Counted from the first letter of the stretch, positions 24,411 through 34,120 are shown. The stretch is 64,000 nt of DNA from Thiodiazotropha sp040506975 (GCA_965211775.1 OZ242974.1:1798001-1862000), one strand, 5' to 3'. Made by a program: numbers and translations. Notes: generated by a model from the letters alone, not told the origin.

Positions 24411-25843
24411 GTGAACAGCTACGTAAACGATACGCCCCGAACAGCATGGGCCGCATGCGTCGGATCCACTTCGTCGGCATCGGCGGTGCGGGTATGAGCG
24501 GCATAGCCGAGGTAATGATCAATCTGGGTTATCAGGTGACCGGATCGGATCAGAAGGAGAGTGGAGTCACTTCGCGGCTTGCCGAACTGGGCGCCGAACT
24601 GAAAATAGGCCACAAGCAAAGCCATATCGAATCGGCTGATGCAGTCGTGATATCGAGTGCCATCAAAGAGGACAATCCCGAGGTTGTCGCTGCCCGGGAT
24701 GCCAGAATACCGGTGGTGCCGAGGGCCGAGATGCTGGCGGAGATCATGCGTTTCCACTACGGCATTGCAGTGGCAGGGACCCACGGCAAGACCACCACCA
24801 CCAGCCTGGTCACCAGTATTCTGGCGGAAGCCGACCTCGATCCGACATTCGTAATCGGTGGCAGACTCAACAGTGCCGGAGCCAATGCGCGTTTGGGTGA
24901 TGGGGAGTATCTGGTCGCGGAGGCGGATGAAAGTGACGCCTCATTTCTCTACCTGCAGCCGATGCTGGCCGTGGTGACCAACATCGATGCCGACCATATG
25001 ACCACCTACGGCGGAGACTTCAACAGATTGCGCAAAACCTTTCTGGAATTTCTTCATCACCTGCCATTCTATGGCCGCACAGTGATGTGTATCGACGACG
25101 ATGAGATTCGCAATCTGTTACCGGAGATCACAAGGCCGATTACCACCTATGGTTTCAGCGATGATGCCGATGTAAAGGCGGTAGATGTAGTCAGGGAGGG
25201 ATTGAAGACCCAATTCACGCTGCAGGCGGAGTCCCTGAAGGAACCGGTTCGGATCACACTCAACCTGCCGGGCAGACATAATGTGTTGAATGCCTTGGCG
25301 GCCATTTGCGTGGCGCTCGAACTCAATATTGAGAGCAGCACCATCCAGCTTGCGCTAAGCAACTTCGCCGGTATCGGTCGGCGATTCCAGACCAGAGGCG
25401 ACTGTGACATGGATGGCAAACAGGTGATGTTGATAGATGACTACGCACACCATCCGCGGGAGATCGATGCGACCCTGTCTGCAGTTCGTGACGGATGGCC
25501 GGAGCGGCGTCTGGTGGTGGTGTTTCAGCCACACCGTTATTCACGAACACAAGAGCAGTTCGAGGACTTCGTGCAGGTTTTATCGAAAGCGGACTTACTG
25601 ATCGTCAGCGAGGTTTATGCTGCAGGCGAGGAACCGATTCAGGGTGCGAGCGGTCGTGATTTGAGTCGTGCTATCCGTATCCGCGGCCAGGTTGATCCAG
25701 TCTTTGTGGAACCGCTGGAAGAGTTGCCGGATCTGTTGCAGGGGTTGCTCCAGGATGGGGATATCGTTCTGACCGTGGGTGCCGGCAGTATCGGTTCAGT
25801 TGCGGCGGAACTGCCTCGGCGACTGTGTCGGGAGGTGGAGTGA
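24407..25843 (+). CDS. murC: UDP-MurNAc:L-alanine ligase
   Basis: A 478-aa Mur ligase catalysing the first peptide addition to UDP-MurNAc. The N-terminal nucleotide site RIHFVGIGGAGMSGIAEV, the ATP loop GTHGKTT (residues 124-130), EADESDASFL and the C-terminal DDYAHHPREI are diagnostic. The start ATG 24407 overlaps the murG stop. Just before its stop, the sequence GGAGGTGGAG also serves as a strong ribosome-binding site for the small ORF that follows. Confidence 0.96.
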   Translation: MSEQLRKRYAPNSMGRMRRIHFVGIGGAGMSGIAEVMINLGYQVTGSDQKESGVTSRLAELGAELKIGHKQSHIESADAVVISSAIKEDNPEVVAARDARIPVVPRAEMLAEIMRFHYGIAVAGTHGKTTTTSLVTSILAEADLDPTFVIGGRLNSAGANARLGDGEYLVAEADESDASFLYLQPMLAVVTNIDADHMTTYGGDFNRLRKTFLEFLHHLPFYGRTVMCIDDDEIRNLLPEITRPITTYGFSDDADVKAVDVVREGLKTQFTLQAESLKEPVRITLNLPGRHNVLNALAAICVALELNIESSTIQLALSNFAGIGRRFQTRGDCDMDGKQVMLIDDYAHHPREIDATLSAVRDGWPERRLVVVFQPHRYSRTQEQFEDFVQVLSKADLLIVSEVYAAGEEPIQGASGRDLSRAIRIRGQVDPVFVEPLEELPDLLQGLLQDGDIVLTVGAGSIGSVAAELPRRLCREVE

Positions 25844-26025
25844 TGGCGTCTGGAATCGATATGAAAAAATTGCATCAGGGATGTGGTGAATCCCTGCAGT
25901 CCAACCTGCCGGGTATCCCGATGGTCAGGCGCAGACCAACCGATGTTTCGGAAGGGCAGCAGCGGACTGCGGACAGGATCAGGTCGAAAAACAGCAGTCC
26001 GCGTGACCAGAGCGACTACAGATGA
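25843..26025 (+). CDS. Unrecognised 60-aa protein between murC and murB
   Basis: A short ORF whose ATG overlaps the murC stop by one base and whose TGA overlaps the murB ATG (ATGA type). GGAGG lies 7 bases before its start. The product is polar and basic with many Arg, Ser and Gln, no hydrophobic segment, and is probably disordered (MASGIDMKKLHQGCGE at the N-terminus). Double translational coupling within a tightly packed operon argues that it is translated. murC and murB are adjacent in most relatives I know, so this insertion is unusual. It might alternatively be a linker whose only job is to couple the two cistrons. Confidence 0.55.
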   Translation: MASGIDMKKLHQGCGESLQSNLPGIPMVRRRPTDVSEGQQRTADRIRSKNSSPRDQSDYR

Positions 26026-26921
26026 TGCCTGCGCTAAACCAACAATCCTTACGTGGTGAAATGTCTTTCGACGAGCCCCTTTCCCGGCATACCACCTGGC
26101 GGGTCGGAGGGCCGGTCAGCTGTTTTTACCGACCCGCCGACCGCGAGGATCTGGTTCGGTTTCTGCGTCAGTTGGACTCACAGGAACCCCTCTTCTGGTT
26201 GGGTTTGGGAAGCAATCTGCTGGTACGGGACGGGGGGTTCAAAGGTACTGTGATTGCAACAAAGGGCAGCCTTGTGGCCAGTGAATGGCGCAGTGACAGA
26301 TTGTTGTATGCCGAATCGGGGATTGCATGTGCGAAGGTCGCCCGGATTGCAGCCAGGGCGGGCCTTTGCGGTGTGGAGTTTCTAGCCGGTATTCCCGGCA
26401 CCCTGGGCGGTGCTCTGGCGATGAATGCCGGGGCCTTTGGCGGCGAGACCTGGGAACGGGTGGCAAGGGTCGAAACCATTGACCGATCCGGTGAAGTGCG
26501 CAGCCGTTTACCTGAGGAGTTTGAGATCGCTTATCGGCAGGTCAGAGGCCCATCCGGCGAGTGGTTTCTGGCAGCCGAATTGGAGATGGAAGCGGGAGAC
26601 GTGGATGCCGCCCAGCAACGGATCAGGCAACTGCTGGAACGGCGTGCCGCCACGCAACCGACCAGTCTACCCAGTTGTGGATCGGTGTTTCGTAACCCTC
26701 CCGGTGATTTCGCCGCGCGCTTGATTGAGGCCGCCGGCTTGAAAGGCAGGCGTTTGGGTGGTGCTCAGGTATCTGAGAAACACGCCAACTTCATCATCAA
26801 TACCGGAGATGCCACGGCACGGGATATCGAGATGCTGATTGCCGAAGTGCAGCGTGAAGTGGCGGCGCAGAGTGGCATCGAACTGACGACCGAAGTCCAT
26901 CGTATTGGAGATTCGAGTTGA
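26022..26921 (+). CDS. murB: UDP-N-acetylenolpyruvoylglucosamine reductase
   Basis: A 299-aa FAD-dependent reductase producing UDP-MurNAc. The FAD-binding PCMH-type domain includes LGLGSNLLVRDGGFKG and AGIPGTLGGALAMNAGAFGGE. The C-terminal domain has LPSCGSVFRNPPGDFAARLIE, where the Ser of SxGSxFxNP is the family's proton donor, and VSEKHANFIINTGDATA. The length fits the shorter type IIa-like MurB. The start ATG 26022 overlaps the stop of the small ORF; ATG 26025 is an alternative. Confidence 0.95.
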   Translation: MMPALNQQSLRGEMSFDEPLSRHTTWRVGGPVSCFYRPADREDLVRFLRQLDSQEPLFWLGLGSNLLVRDGGFKGTVIATKGSLVASEWRSDRLLYAESGIACAKVARIAARAGLCGVEFLAGIPGTLGGALAMNAGAFGGETWERVARVETIDRSGEVRSRLPEEFEIAYRQVRGPSGEWFLAAELEMEAGDVDAAQQRIRQLLERRAATQPTSLPSCGSVFRNPPGDFAARLIEAAGLKGRRLGGAQVSEKHANFIINTGDATARDIEMLIAEVQREVAAQSGIELTTEVHRIGDSS

Positions 26922-27856
26922 ACATGAGTGCATCTGAACGGGCATTTGGCAGAGTCGCCGTACTGATGGGTGGCCAGTCTGCGGAACGCGAGATTTCGCT
27001 GAAGAGCGGGCGAGCCGTACTGGATGCGCTTGTAAGCAGGGGCATTGAGGCCGAAGCGGTGGATGTGGATGACGACGTGTTGACACAACTCGCTGCAGGC
27101 GGCTATGAACGGGCTTTTATCATCCTGCATGGCCGGGGCGGTGAAGACGGCGTCATTCAGGGTGCGTTGGAACGAATGGGCATGCCGTATACCGGCAGTG
27201 GCGTGCTTGGTTCGGCCCTTGCCATGGATAAATACCGTACCAAGGCGGTATGGCGGGGCGTGGGCATCCCAACCCCTGAATCGGTTTTGATCGTTCACGA
27301 AAGCGACCTGGACAATGCGGCGGCGGCGGGTTTTCCCCTGATGATAAAACCGGTCTGCGAGGGCTCCAGTATCGGTATGAGCAAGGTCGATAGTGTGGAG
27401 CAATTGCGCACTGCCTGGGAACTGGCCAGACAGTACGATGCTCTGGTTCTGGCGGAGCGCTGGATCGTCGGGGAGGAGTTCACGACGACCATCCTGCAGG
27501 GAAGGGCATTGCCGATGATCCGTCTCGAGGCACCCCGTCTTTTCTATGACTACCAGGCCAAATATGCCGCGGATACTACACGTTACCACTGCCCTTGCGG
27601 CCTTGATCGTGCTGAGGAGAGAGCTTTGCAGGAGCTTTGCACAGAGGCCTTCGAAGCAGTTGGCGCCAGTGGTTGGGGCCGGGTCGATCTGATGCTGGAT
27701 GAGCGTCATCAGCCATGGCTGATTGAAGCAAACACCGTCCCCGGTATGACCGATCACAGCCTGGTGCCGATGTCGGCCAGGGCGGCCGGCATCGATTTTG
27801 AAGAACTGGTGGTGCGGGTGCTCGCCACAAGTTTCGGGAGGGCTGGCGATGAGTAG
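26918..27856 (+). CDS. ddl: D-alanine--D-alanine ligase
   Basis: A 312-aa ATP-grasp enzyme making the D-Ala-D-Ala dipeptide used by MurF. VLMGGQSAEREISLKSG at the N-terminus, the glycine-rich KPVCEGSSIGM loop, and GWGRVDLMLDE with WLIEANTVPGMTDHSLVP at the C-terminus are the DdlB pattern. The start is TTG 26918 (overlapping the murB stop) or ATG 26924. The stop overlaps ftsQ by 8 bases. Confidence 0.95.
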   Translation: MNMSASERAFGRVAVLMGGQSAEREISLKSGRAVLDALVSRGIEAEAVDVDDDVLTQLAAGGYERAFIILHGRGGEDGVIQGALERMGMPYTGSGVLGSALAMDKYRTKAVWRGVGIPTPESVLIVHESDLDNAAAAGFPLMIKPVCEGSSIGMSKVDSVEQLRTAWELARQYDALVLAERWIVGEEFTTTILQGRALPMIRLEAPRLFYDYQAKYAADTTRYHCPCGLDRAEERALQELCTEAFEAVGASGWGRVDLMLDERHQPWLIEANTVPGMTDHSLVPMSARAAGIDFEELVVRVLATSFGRAGDE

Positions 27857-28652
27857 GGTTCGCAATCAACCATCTGCAGATCCATCCATCCGGCAGCAGC
27901 GCTTGAACGGCATCAGAATCGTGCCATTGTTGCTGATTGCCCTATTTGCCGGCATGGGTGGTTGGGCTATCTCCCAACTGCTGGATCCCATGGTCATGCC
28001 GGTGCGGGTGGTCAGCGTCGATGGTGAGATCAAATATCTCAATAAACAGGGGCTGGAACGGACCGTTGTTCAGGCTGTGAGCGGTAACTTCTTCACTGTC
28101 GATCTGATTCGGATACGCAATCAGATCGAACAGCTTCCCTGGGTCAAGAGTGCCAGTGTTCGCAGGATATGGCCCGATACCCTGGCCGTCAGGGTCGACG
28201 AACAGGTGCCGCTGGCCTACTGGGGTGAGGATGCCATGGTAAATCCTCAGGGTGAAGTGTTCAGACCGAAGCGACTGCCGCGTTTGCAAGGCCTTGTGAC
28301 GCTCACCGGTGAAGAGGAGAGGGCGGACAGAATCACCCGGGAGTATCTCAAAATGCGTACCCTGCTGCAGACAGCGGGACTTCAACTGAAGCGCCTCCGG
28401 GTCGATGCGAGGCAATCGTGGCGGATCGAGACTGAGGAGGGGTTGCTGCTCGATTTGGGCAGGCGGGACGTAATGCCGAGATTGAGCCGTTTCGTGCAGC
28501 TTTACCCCTTCCTGAGAGGTCAGGTTGACGCAATGCCGGAACGCGTGGATCTGCGGTATACAAATGGTTTTTCGGTGTACTGGCAAGCAAATACCGAACA
28601 GCAAGCACAAATGGATAGCCCATCCGGTGGGGCTAGGATAGCGGGTAAGTGA
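27849..28652 (+). CDS. ftsQ: Cell division protein FtsQ
   Basis: A 267-aa bitopic divisome scaffold protein. It has a basic cytoplasmic N-terminus, a membrane helix at about residues 24-44, a POTRA domain (about 52-121, beginning PVRVVSVDGEIKYL), and a beta-rich FtsQ/DivIB domain including VDARQSWRIETEEGLLLDLG. ATG 27849 inside the ddl end is chosen; the longer ORF from 27798 lies in ddl. It is followed directly by ftsA. Confidence 0.94.
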   Translation: MSRVRNQPSADPSIRQQRLNGIRIVPLLLIALFAGMGGWAISQLLDPMVMPVRVVSVDGEIKYLNKQGLERTVVQAVSGNFFTVDLIRIRNQIEQLPWVKSASVRRIWPDTLAVRVDEQVPLAYWGEDAMVNPQGEVFRPKRLPRLQGLVTLTGEEERADRITREYLKMRTLLQTAGLQLKRLRVDARQSWRIETEEGLLLDLGRRDVMPRLSRFVQLYPFLRGQVDAMPERVDLRYTNGFSVYWQANTEQQAQMDSPSGGARIAGK

Positions 28653-29888
28653 ATGACTAAACGAAGTGAGAAAAATCTCATCATCGGTCTCGATATCGGT
28701 ACTTCTAAGGTGGTGGCGATCGTCGGTGAGATCAAAGCGGATGGCGGTATCGAAATTATCGGTATTGGTTCTCATCCGTCGCGCGGCCTGAAAAAGGGTG
28801 TAGTGGTGAATATCGAGTCCACGGTGCAGTCGATTCAACGGGCGGTTGAAGAGGCGGAATTGATGGCGGGATGTGAGATCCATTCAGTCTACGCAGGTAT
28901 TGCCGGTAGCCATATCCGCAGCCTCAACTCCCATGGCATCGTGGCTATCCGGGATAAAGAGGTGACCCAGGGCGATGTGGAGCGTGTGATCGATGCTGCC
29001 CGCGCAGTGGCGATTCCTGCTGACCAGAAGATTCTGCACATCCTGCCCCAGGAGTTCATCATTGATGAGCAGGAGGGTATCCGCGATCCCATCGGTATGT
29101 CGGGCGTGCGATTGGAGGCCAGGGTTCACATGGTCACAGGCGCGGTGAGTGCGGCGCAGAATATCGTTAAGTGTATCCGCCGTTGCGGCCTCGAGGCGGA
29201 TGATCTGATTCTGGAGCAGCTCGCCTCCAGCCATTCGGTGCTGAGCGAGGATGAGAAGGAACTTGGAGTCTGTCTGGTCGATATCGGCGGAGGCACCACC
29301 GATATCGCGGTCTTTACAGGCGGCGCGATACGGCATACGGCAGTCATACCTATCGCAGGTGATCAGGTGACCAACGATATCGCCGTTGCAATGCGGACAC
29401 CGACTCAATATGCGGAAGAGATCAAGATGAAGTATGCCTGCGCGCTTACTCAGCTGGCCACCAGCGACGAGACCATCGAGGTCCCCAGTATCGGTGAACG
29501 TCCGCCGCGCAGGCTCTCACGCCAGACCCTGGCTGAAGTGGTCGAACCGCGATATGAAGAGTTGATGACGCTGATTCAGGCAGAGTTGCGTCGAAGCGGT
29601 TTCGAGGATGTTATCGCCGGCGGCGTGGTACTGACCGGCGGCAGTTCGAAGATGGAGGGTGTCATCGAGCTGGCGGAAGAGGTGTTTCATATGCCGGTGA
29701 GGCTGGGAGTGCCGCAATATGTCAGCGGACTCTCTGATGTGGTGCGCAATCCTATCTATTCCACTGGTGTGGGGTTGCTGCTTTTCGGTCAGCGAAATCG
29801 TTCCCAAGGTGGACACGAACTTGCCAATGAGGGTGGTTTGAAAGCGGTTTGGGACCGTATGAAGCATTGGTTTCAGGGTAATTTTTAG
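28653..29888 (+). CDS. ftsA: Cell division protein FtsA
   Basis: A 411-aa actin-like ATPase that tethers FtsZ to the membrane and recruits late divisome proteins. The phosphate-1 motif LDIGTSKVVAIVGE, phosphate-2 VDIGGGTTDIAVF, adenosine motif GVVLTGGSSKMEG and the C-terminal amphipathic membrane-targeting helix (KAVWDRMKHWFQGNF) are visible. It starts immediately after the ftsQ stop. Confidence 0.96.
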   Translation: MTKRSEKNLIIGLDIGTSKVVAIVGEIKADGGIEIIGIGSHPSRGLKKGVVVNIESTVQSIQRAVEEAELMAGCEIHSVYAGIAGSHIRSLNSHGIVAIRDKEVTQGDVERVIDAARAVAIPADQKILHILPQEFIIDEQEGIRDPIGMSGVRLEARVHMVTGAVSAAQNIVKCIRRCGLEADDLILEQLASSHSVLSEDEKELGVCLVDIGGGTTDIAVFTGGAIRHTAVIPIAGDQVTNDIAVAMRTPTQYAEEIKMKYACALTQLATSDETIEVPSIGERPPRRLSRQTLAEVVEPRYEELMTLIQAELRRSGFEDVIAGGVVLTGGSSKMEGVIELAEEVFHMPVRLGVPQYVSGLSDVVRNPIYSTGVGLLLFGQRNRSQGGHELANEGGLKAVWDRMKHWFQGNF

Positions 29889-29980
29889 TTGTTTCGAAGC
29901 GGTGCCCATGCAAGGCGCCGTTGGTATTGAGATGGTTTTTTAAAGTTTTCTGTTAGGCGCGACAGTCGAGGAGGTAGACA

Positions 29981-31159
29981 ATGTTCGAATTAATGGATAC
30001 GCACAGCCAGAATGCTGTGATCAAGGTGATCGGGGTAGGCGGTGGTGGTGGCAATGCCGTCAATCATATGTTGTCGGGGGAAATCGAGGGTGTTGATTTC
30101 ATCTGTGCAAACACTGATGCGCAGGCTCTGCGCAATAGTGAAGTGCGCACCCTGCTGCAACTGGGTTCGGATATCACCAAGGGGCTCGGTGCGGGAGCTA
30201 ATCCTGAAATCGGCAGGCAGGCCGCGATGGAGGATCGTGACAGGATAGAAGAGGTCCTGGCCGGTGCGGATATGGTGTTTATCACCGCCGGCATGGGTGG
30301 CGGCACGGGAACCGGGGCTGCACCCGTGGTCGCTCAGGTAGCAAAGGACCTGGGTATTCTTACGGTGGCGGTGGTCACCAAACCATTCGGGTTTGAGGGT
30401 GGCAAGCGGATGAAGATCGCCGAAAAAGGCATGGAGGAGTTGGGCGACAACACCGATTCGCTGATCACAATTCCCAATGAGAAGCTGTTGGCCGTGTTGG
30501 GCAAGGAGATGAGTCTGCTGAATGCATTCAAGGCGGCAAACGATGTGTTGCTGCATGCCGTACAGGGTATCGCGGAACTGATCACCCGTCCCGGCCTGAT
30601 CAATGTTGATTTTGCCGATGTGCGTACCGTGATGTCCGAAATGGGTGCGGCCATGATGGGGTCGGGTGAGGCCTCCGGTGACAATCGGGCACGCGAGGCG
30701 GCGGAAAGGGCGATTCGCAGTCCATTGCTGGAGGATGTCAACCTGGCCGGAGCCAAAGGCATTCTGGTCAATATCACCGCTGGCTTGAATCTGGCGATCG
30801 GTGAATTTGACGAGGTCGGCAATACGGTGCGTGAGTTCGCCGATGATGATGCCACCGTTGTGGTCGGCACGGTCATCGATCCGGATATGCAGAATGACAT
30901 GCGGGTGACGGTGGTCGCCACCGGTCTGGGAGAAAGGTTAAAGGCGGAACTGCCCAAACCTACCCAGGTGGAGGAGATTGCCCATGTCAAGCTGGTCGAT
31001 GCGAACGACCCGCAAGTGGTACCGGATGACTATCGTGAGTTGGACAGGCCGACGGTGTTGCGAAATGGACAGACGGATCGTCCATCAGCCGCAGCCACTG
31101 CCGATGGTAATCTCGATTACCTGGATATCCCGGCTTTCCTGCGTCGGCAGGCCGATTAA
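29981..31159 (+). CDS. ftsZ: Cell division GTPase FtsZ
   Basis: A 392-aa tubulin homologue forming the Z ring. The GTP-binding signature GGGTGTGAAP is at about residues 105-114, the N-terminal IKVIGVGGGGGNAVNHM is present, and the C-terminal conserved peptide LDYLDIPAFLRRQAD (FtsA/ZipA binding) ends the protein. A 92-base gap with GAGGAGG separates it from ftsA. Confidence 0.97.
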   Translation: MFELMDTHSQNAVIKVIGVGGGGGNAVNHMLSGEIEGVDFICANTDAQALRNSEVRTLLQLGSDITKGLGAGANPEIGRQAAMEDRDRIEEVLAGADMVFITAGMGGGTGTGAAPVVAQVAKDLGILTVAVVTKPFGFEGGKRMKIAEKGMEELGDNTDSLITIPNEKLLAVLGKEMSLLNAFKAANDVLLHAVQGIAELITRPGLINVDFADVRTVMSEMGAAMMGSGEASGDNRAREAAERAIRSPLLEDVNLAGAKGILVNITAGLNLAIGEFDEVGNTVREFADDDATVVVGTVIDPDMQNDMRVTVVATGLGERLKAELPKPTQVEEIAHVKLVDANDPQVVPDDYRELDRPTVLRNGQTDRPSAAATADGNLDYLDIPAFLRRQAD

Positions 31160-31401
31160 GGCCTTCACAAAACGCCATCTTGGGCCTAGGATTAAAGTGC
31201 GGTAGTTGCAGAAAGACAACATGTTGCATTTTGTGTTTCCAGATAACCGCCAGTTGGTGTAGAATCGAGCACCTGATTGCTGGTTGATCGCGGGCAGCTT
31301 GTGCGGGTTGAGGGCTGGATGTTGTTTCTACAACCAGATTCATGTGGTGGGATGCGCCGTTTTTGGGCCTTCAAAAGGCAAGTCACAGCCTTGGGAGCTG
31401 A

Positions 31402-32325
31402 ATGTCGATGATTTGGCAACGTACGTTGAAGAACGTGATACGCGCCACGGGAGTGGGGCTGCATACAGGGGAAAAAGTCTACCTCACCCTACGTCCGGCA
31501 GCCCCTGACACCGGGATCGTTTTCAGACGTGTCGACCTTGATCCGTCGGTCGAAATACGCGCTTGCGCGGAAAATGTGGGTGATACGAGACTCTCAAGCA
31601 CCCTGGTGCAGGACGGCGTACGTGTATCCACAGTCGAACACCTGCTCTCCGCGTTCGCCGGACTGGGTATCGACAACGCCTATGTCGATGTCAGCGCCGC
31701 TGAGGTGCCGATCATGGACGGCAGTGCGGGGCCATTCGTGTTTCTGCTGCAATCCGCCGGTGTCGAAGAGCAGAACAAGGCCAAGCGTTTCATACGCATC
31801 AAACGCAAGGTTGAGGTGGAAGAGGGGGGCAAACGCGCCAGTTTCGAGCCCTTTGACGGCTTCAAGGTCTCCTTCACTATCGATTTCGACCATCCTGCTT
31901 TCAAAGAACACTCCCAGTTTGCCACGGTTGACTTTTCCTCCACCTCCTTCGTCAGAGAGGTCAGTCGTGCCCGTACCTTCGGTTTTCTGCGTGATGTCGA
32001 GATGTTGCGCCAGAAAGAGCTGGCTCTTGGGGGCAGTCTTGACAATGCGGTGGTTGTCGATGATTACCGAGTCATGAATGATGATGGATTGCGTTATGAA
32101 GACGAATTCGTCAAACACAAGATCCTCGACGCCATCGGTGATCTCTATCTTCTGGGTCACAGTTTGATCGGTTCCTTCAGTGGTCACAAATCAGGTCATG
32201 CGCTGAATAACCGTCTCCTGCTGGAGCTGATCAGCCAACAGGATGCCTGGGAGGAGATAACCTTCGATGAGCCTGAAGATGCTCCAATCTCATACATGAA
32301 ACCGGCCCATCTCACGATCTCCTGA
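31402..32325 (+). CDS. lpxC: UDP-3-O-acyl-N-acetylglucosamine deacetylase
   Basis: A 307-aa zinc amidase that commits the cell to lipid A synthesis. Zinc ligands are visible in TVEHLLSAFAG and in HKILDAIGDLYLLG (HxxxD), with the catalytic His in GSFSGHKSGHALNN. Length is typical. It is the last gene of the cluster, separated from ftsZ by 242 bases, which may hold its own promoter, and followed by a hairpin terminator. It confirms a Gram-negative envelope. Confidence 0.96.
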   Translation: MSMIWQRTLKNVIRATGVGLHTGEKVYLTLRPAAPDTGIVFRRVDLDPSVEIRACAENVGDTRLSSTLVQDGVRVSTVEHLLSAFAGLGIDNAYVDVSAAEVPIMDGSAGPFVFLLQSAGVEEQNKAKRFIRIKRKVEVEEGGKRASFEPFDGFKVSFTIDFDHPAFKEHSQFATVDFSSTSFVREVSRARTFGFLRDVEMLRQKELALGGSLDNAVVVDDYRVMNDDGLRYEDEFVKHKILDAIGDLYLLGHSLIGSFSGHKSGHALNNRLLLELISQQDAWEEITFDEPEDAPISYMKPAHLTIS

Positions 32326-32359
32326 ATATCGCATCGAACTATCCGGCCGTTACTTGATC

Positions 32360-32381
32360 GGGCTGTCTGTACAGCCCTTTT
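32360..32381 (+). terminator. Rho-independent terminator after lpxC
   Basis: Stem GGGCTGT / ACAGCCC (7 bp) with loop CTGT followed by TTTT, 35 bases after the lpxC stop. It probably ends the dcw transcripts. Confidence 0.8.
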
Positions 32382-32553
32382 CATGGCTCCCCGGCCATAT
32401 CTGCATGTCTGAGACGAAGTGGATCCTTTCAATCGCTTCGGGGAACGGGATCTATCCGCGCCGGTTGACTCTTTTCGTTGCCATCGGGTCCGGCGCAGCG
32501 ATTCCTGGGCGTTGAATCAGTGTTTCGGAAGTGTCAGGAACTAGCCCCAAATA

Positions 32554-32988
32554 TTACCGATTCTCTATCCTGTGCCGACTGATGCGTAGTAGCGCTTCCC
32601 GTAGTGATGGATCTTCGATGGCTTCCGCGGATTGCCTTAATTGCTCGCCGGCCTCTTGACTCAGGACGATTCGTTCTCTCTTCTTTTGCCTGGGTTTGAC
32701 TGACTCGCTCGGCAGGATGCGAGTGCGAACCTGTTTCACATCAATACCGTTGGCCCGTAGTTGTGTTCGCAGTTGAGGCAACAGATAGCGGAATCGGCTG
32801 GCCCATACCGGCGATGCGACAAACAGGTTGAGATTGCCATGCTGCAGCACCGCCGCCTTGAGTTGCGAATCGAGGGGAGCAGGCAGTAGCTGTTTGAGCT
32901 TTTGATGGAGCGTCCTTTGCGCTGACAGCTGTTTTCCCAATTCGCTAAGGATTGCCCCCGAGCTGACTATTGTTGATATGGGTTCCAT
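32554..32988 (-). CDS. dciA: DciA-type helicase loader (DUF721)
   Basis: A 144-aa protein with the DUF721 fold at residues about 15-95 (LSELGKQLSAQRTLHQKLKQLLPAPLDSQL and VASPVWASRFRYLLPQLRTQL). DciA loads the DnaB replicative helicase in the many bacteria lacking DnaC. The basic C-terminus (VKPRQKKRERIVLS) is probably a DNA contact. Its place between lpxC and the secA-side M23 gene, on the opposite strand, is common in gammaproteobacteria. Confidence 0.85.
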   Translation of the reverse strand: MEPISTIVSSGAILSELGKQLSAQRTLHQKLKQLLPAPLDSQLKAAVLQHGNLNLFVASPVWASRFRYLLPQLRTQLRANGIDVKQVRTRILPSESVKPRQKKRERIVLSQEAGEQLRQSAEAIEDPSLREALLRISRHRIENR

Positions 32989-33107
32989 AGTGCGAGGTTA
33001 GAGAATTTATGGATAAAAAACATCACATTTTGTGTATAAAGTGATAAAGTTCGGTGTTTTGTGACCGACATTAGTTGTATATAGCCTGAGATTCAGCTGT
33101 TTTTACA

Positions 33108-34040
33108 ATGACTATCATATACTTACGCGGAATTGGACAGACCTGCAGCACGCTGGTGCGCTGCCTGCGTGCCTCCCTTGTGATCGGATTGATCACCCTC
33201 TTCGGGACCGGCATGCTGTGGCTTGGTTACCAGATGGGCGTCAATGATACGGAGTTTCCCGAGCATCAACTGGTAGCCAGCCTGAAGCAGTCGTTTGCCA
33301 GGGAGCGTCAATTGCTTGAGGATGCCAAATCCGACACCCAGGGTGGAATCGATGCCCTGGCGATCCGCCTGGGTCAATTGCAATCGCAACTTTTGCGTCT
33401 GGATGCGCTCGGTGAGCGTCTGGTGAATATCGGTGGACTCGATAAAGGCGAGTTCAGCTTTGACGAACCGCCTGCGCTGGGTGGTCCCGAGGTGATGGCT
33501 TCCCACACCGAGCAATCGGCATTGCCTGATCTGTTACGGGAGATGGAACAGCTGGAGCAATTGATCGACCATCGCCATCAACAACTTGCCCTGGTCGAGG
33601 ATCTGATCATGAACTCCAATCTGGAAGAGTCGCTCCATCCCACCGGGCGACCTGTCAACAAGGGTTGGATATCTTCATACTACGGCATGCGAAATGATCC
33701 GTTTACCGGCAAGCGCACCATGCATAAGGGGATGGATTTTGCCGGCAAGGACGGTTCGGATGTGGTCGCTGTGGCGGCCGGTGTGGTTACTTGGGCCGCA
33801 AAGCGCTACGGCTACGGGGAGATGATCGAGATCAACCACGGTAAAGGATACGTTACCCGCTACGGTCACAATAAGGAGATCCTGGTCGATGTCGGTGATC
33901 GGGTCAAGCAGGGGCAGATCATCGCCAAGATGGGTTCAACCGGTCGCTCCACGGGCGCCCATGTCCATTTCGAGGTGGTCCGCAACGGAAAGACGATCGA
34001 TCCCACTCGCTATATTCTCAACAAGCGGAACCCGGGCTGA
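33108..34040 (+). CDS. M23 family murein endopeptidase, membrane anchored
   Basis: A 310-aa LytM-type protein. A membrane helix at about residues 22-44 is followed by a periplasmic coiled coil (about 50-180, many leucine and glutamine repeats) and an M23 domain. The zinc site is complete: HKGMDF (His206, Asp210) and HVHFE (His285, His287). An intact site means it may cut stem-peptide cross-links itself, unlike EnvC/NlpD-type activators. The position just upstream of secA and opposite dciA is conserved in related genomes. An IS1380 copy now separates it from secA. Confidence 0.88.
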   Translation: MTIIYLRGIGQTCSTLVRCLRASLVIGLITLFGTGMLWLGYQMGVNDTEFPEHQLVASLKQSFARERQLLEDAKSDTQGGIDALAIRLGQLQSQLLRLDALGERLVNIGGLDKGEFSFDEPPALGGPEVMASHTEQSALPDLLREMEQLEQLIDHRHQQLALVEDLIMNSNLEESLHPTGRPVNKGWISSYYGMRNDPFTGKRTMHKGMDFAGKDGSDVVAVAAGVVTWAAKRYGYGEMIEINHGKGYVTRYGHNKEILVDVGDRVKQGQIIAKMGSTGRSTGAHVHFEVVRNGKTIDPTRYILNKRNPG

Positions 34041-34120
34041 GCCATTACAATCTGCGATTTCCGAATTTTTTCCAGAATTTGATTGAATCGATCCCCATGA
34101 TCGATGTCAACAGGCTCTAG

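Noticed and set aside
26765..27865. 366-codon minus-strand ORF opposite ddl and murB
   Set aside because: Antisense shadow; no recognisable domain and both plus-strand genes are certain.
32541..32558. CTAGCCCCAAATATTACC, similar to the left end of the second-type IS1380
   Set aside because: Only a short match with an indel, no second end and no transposase remnant nearby; probably chance, though a worn single end cannot be excluded.
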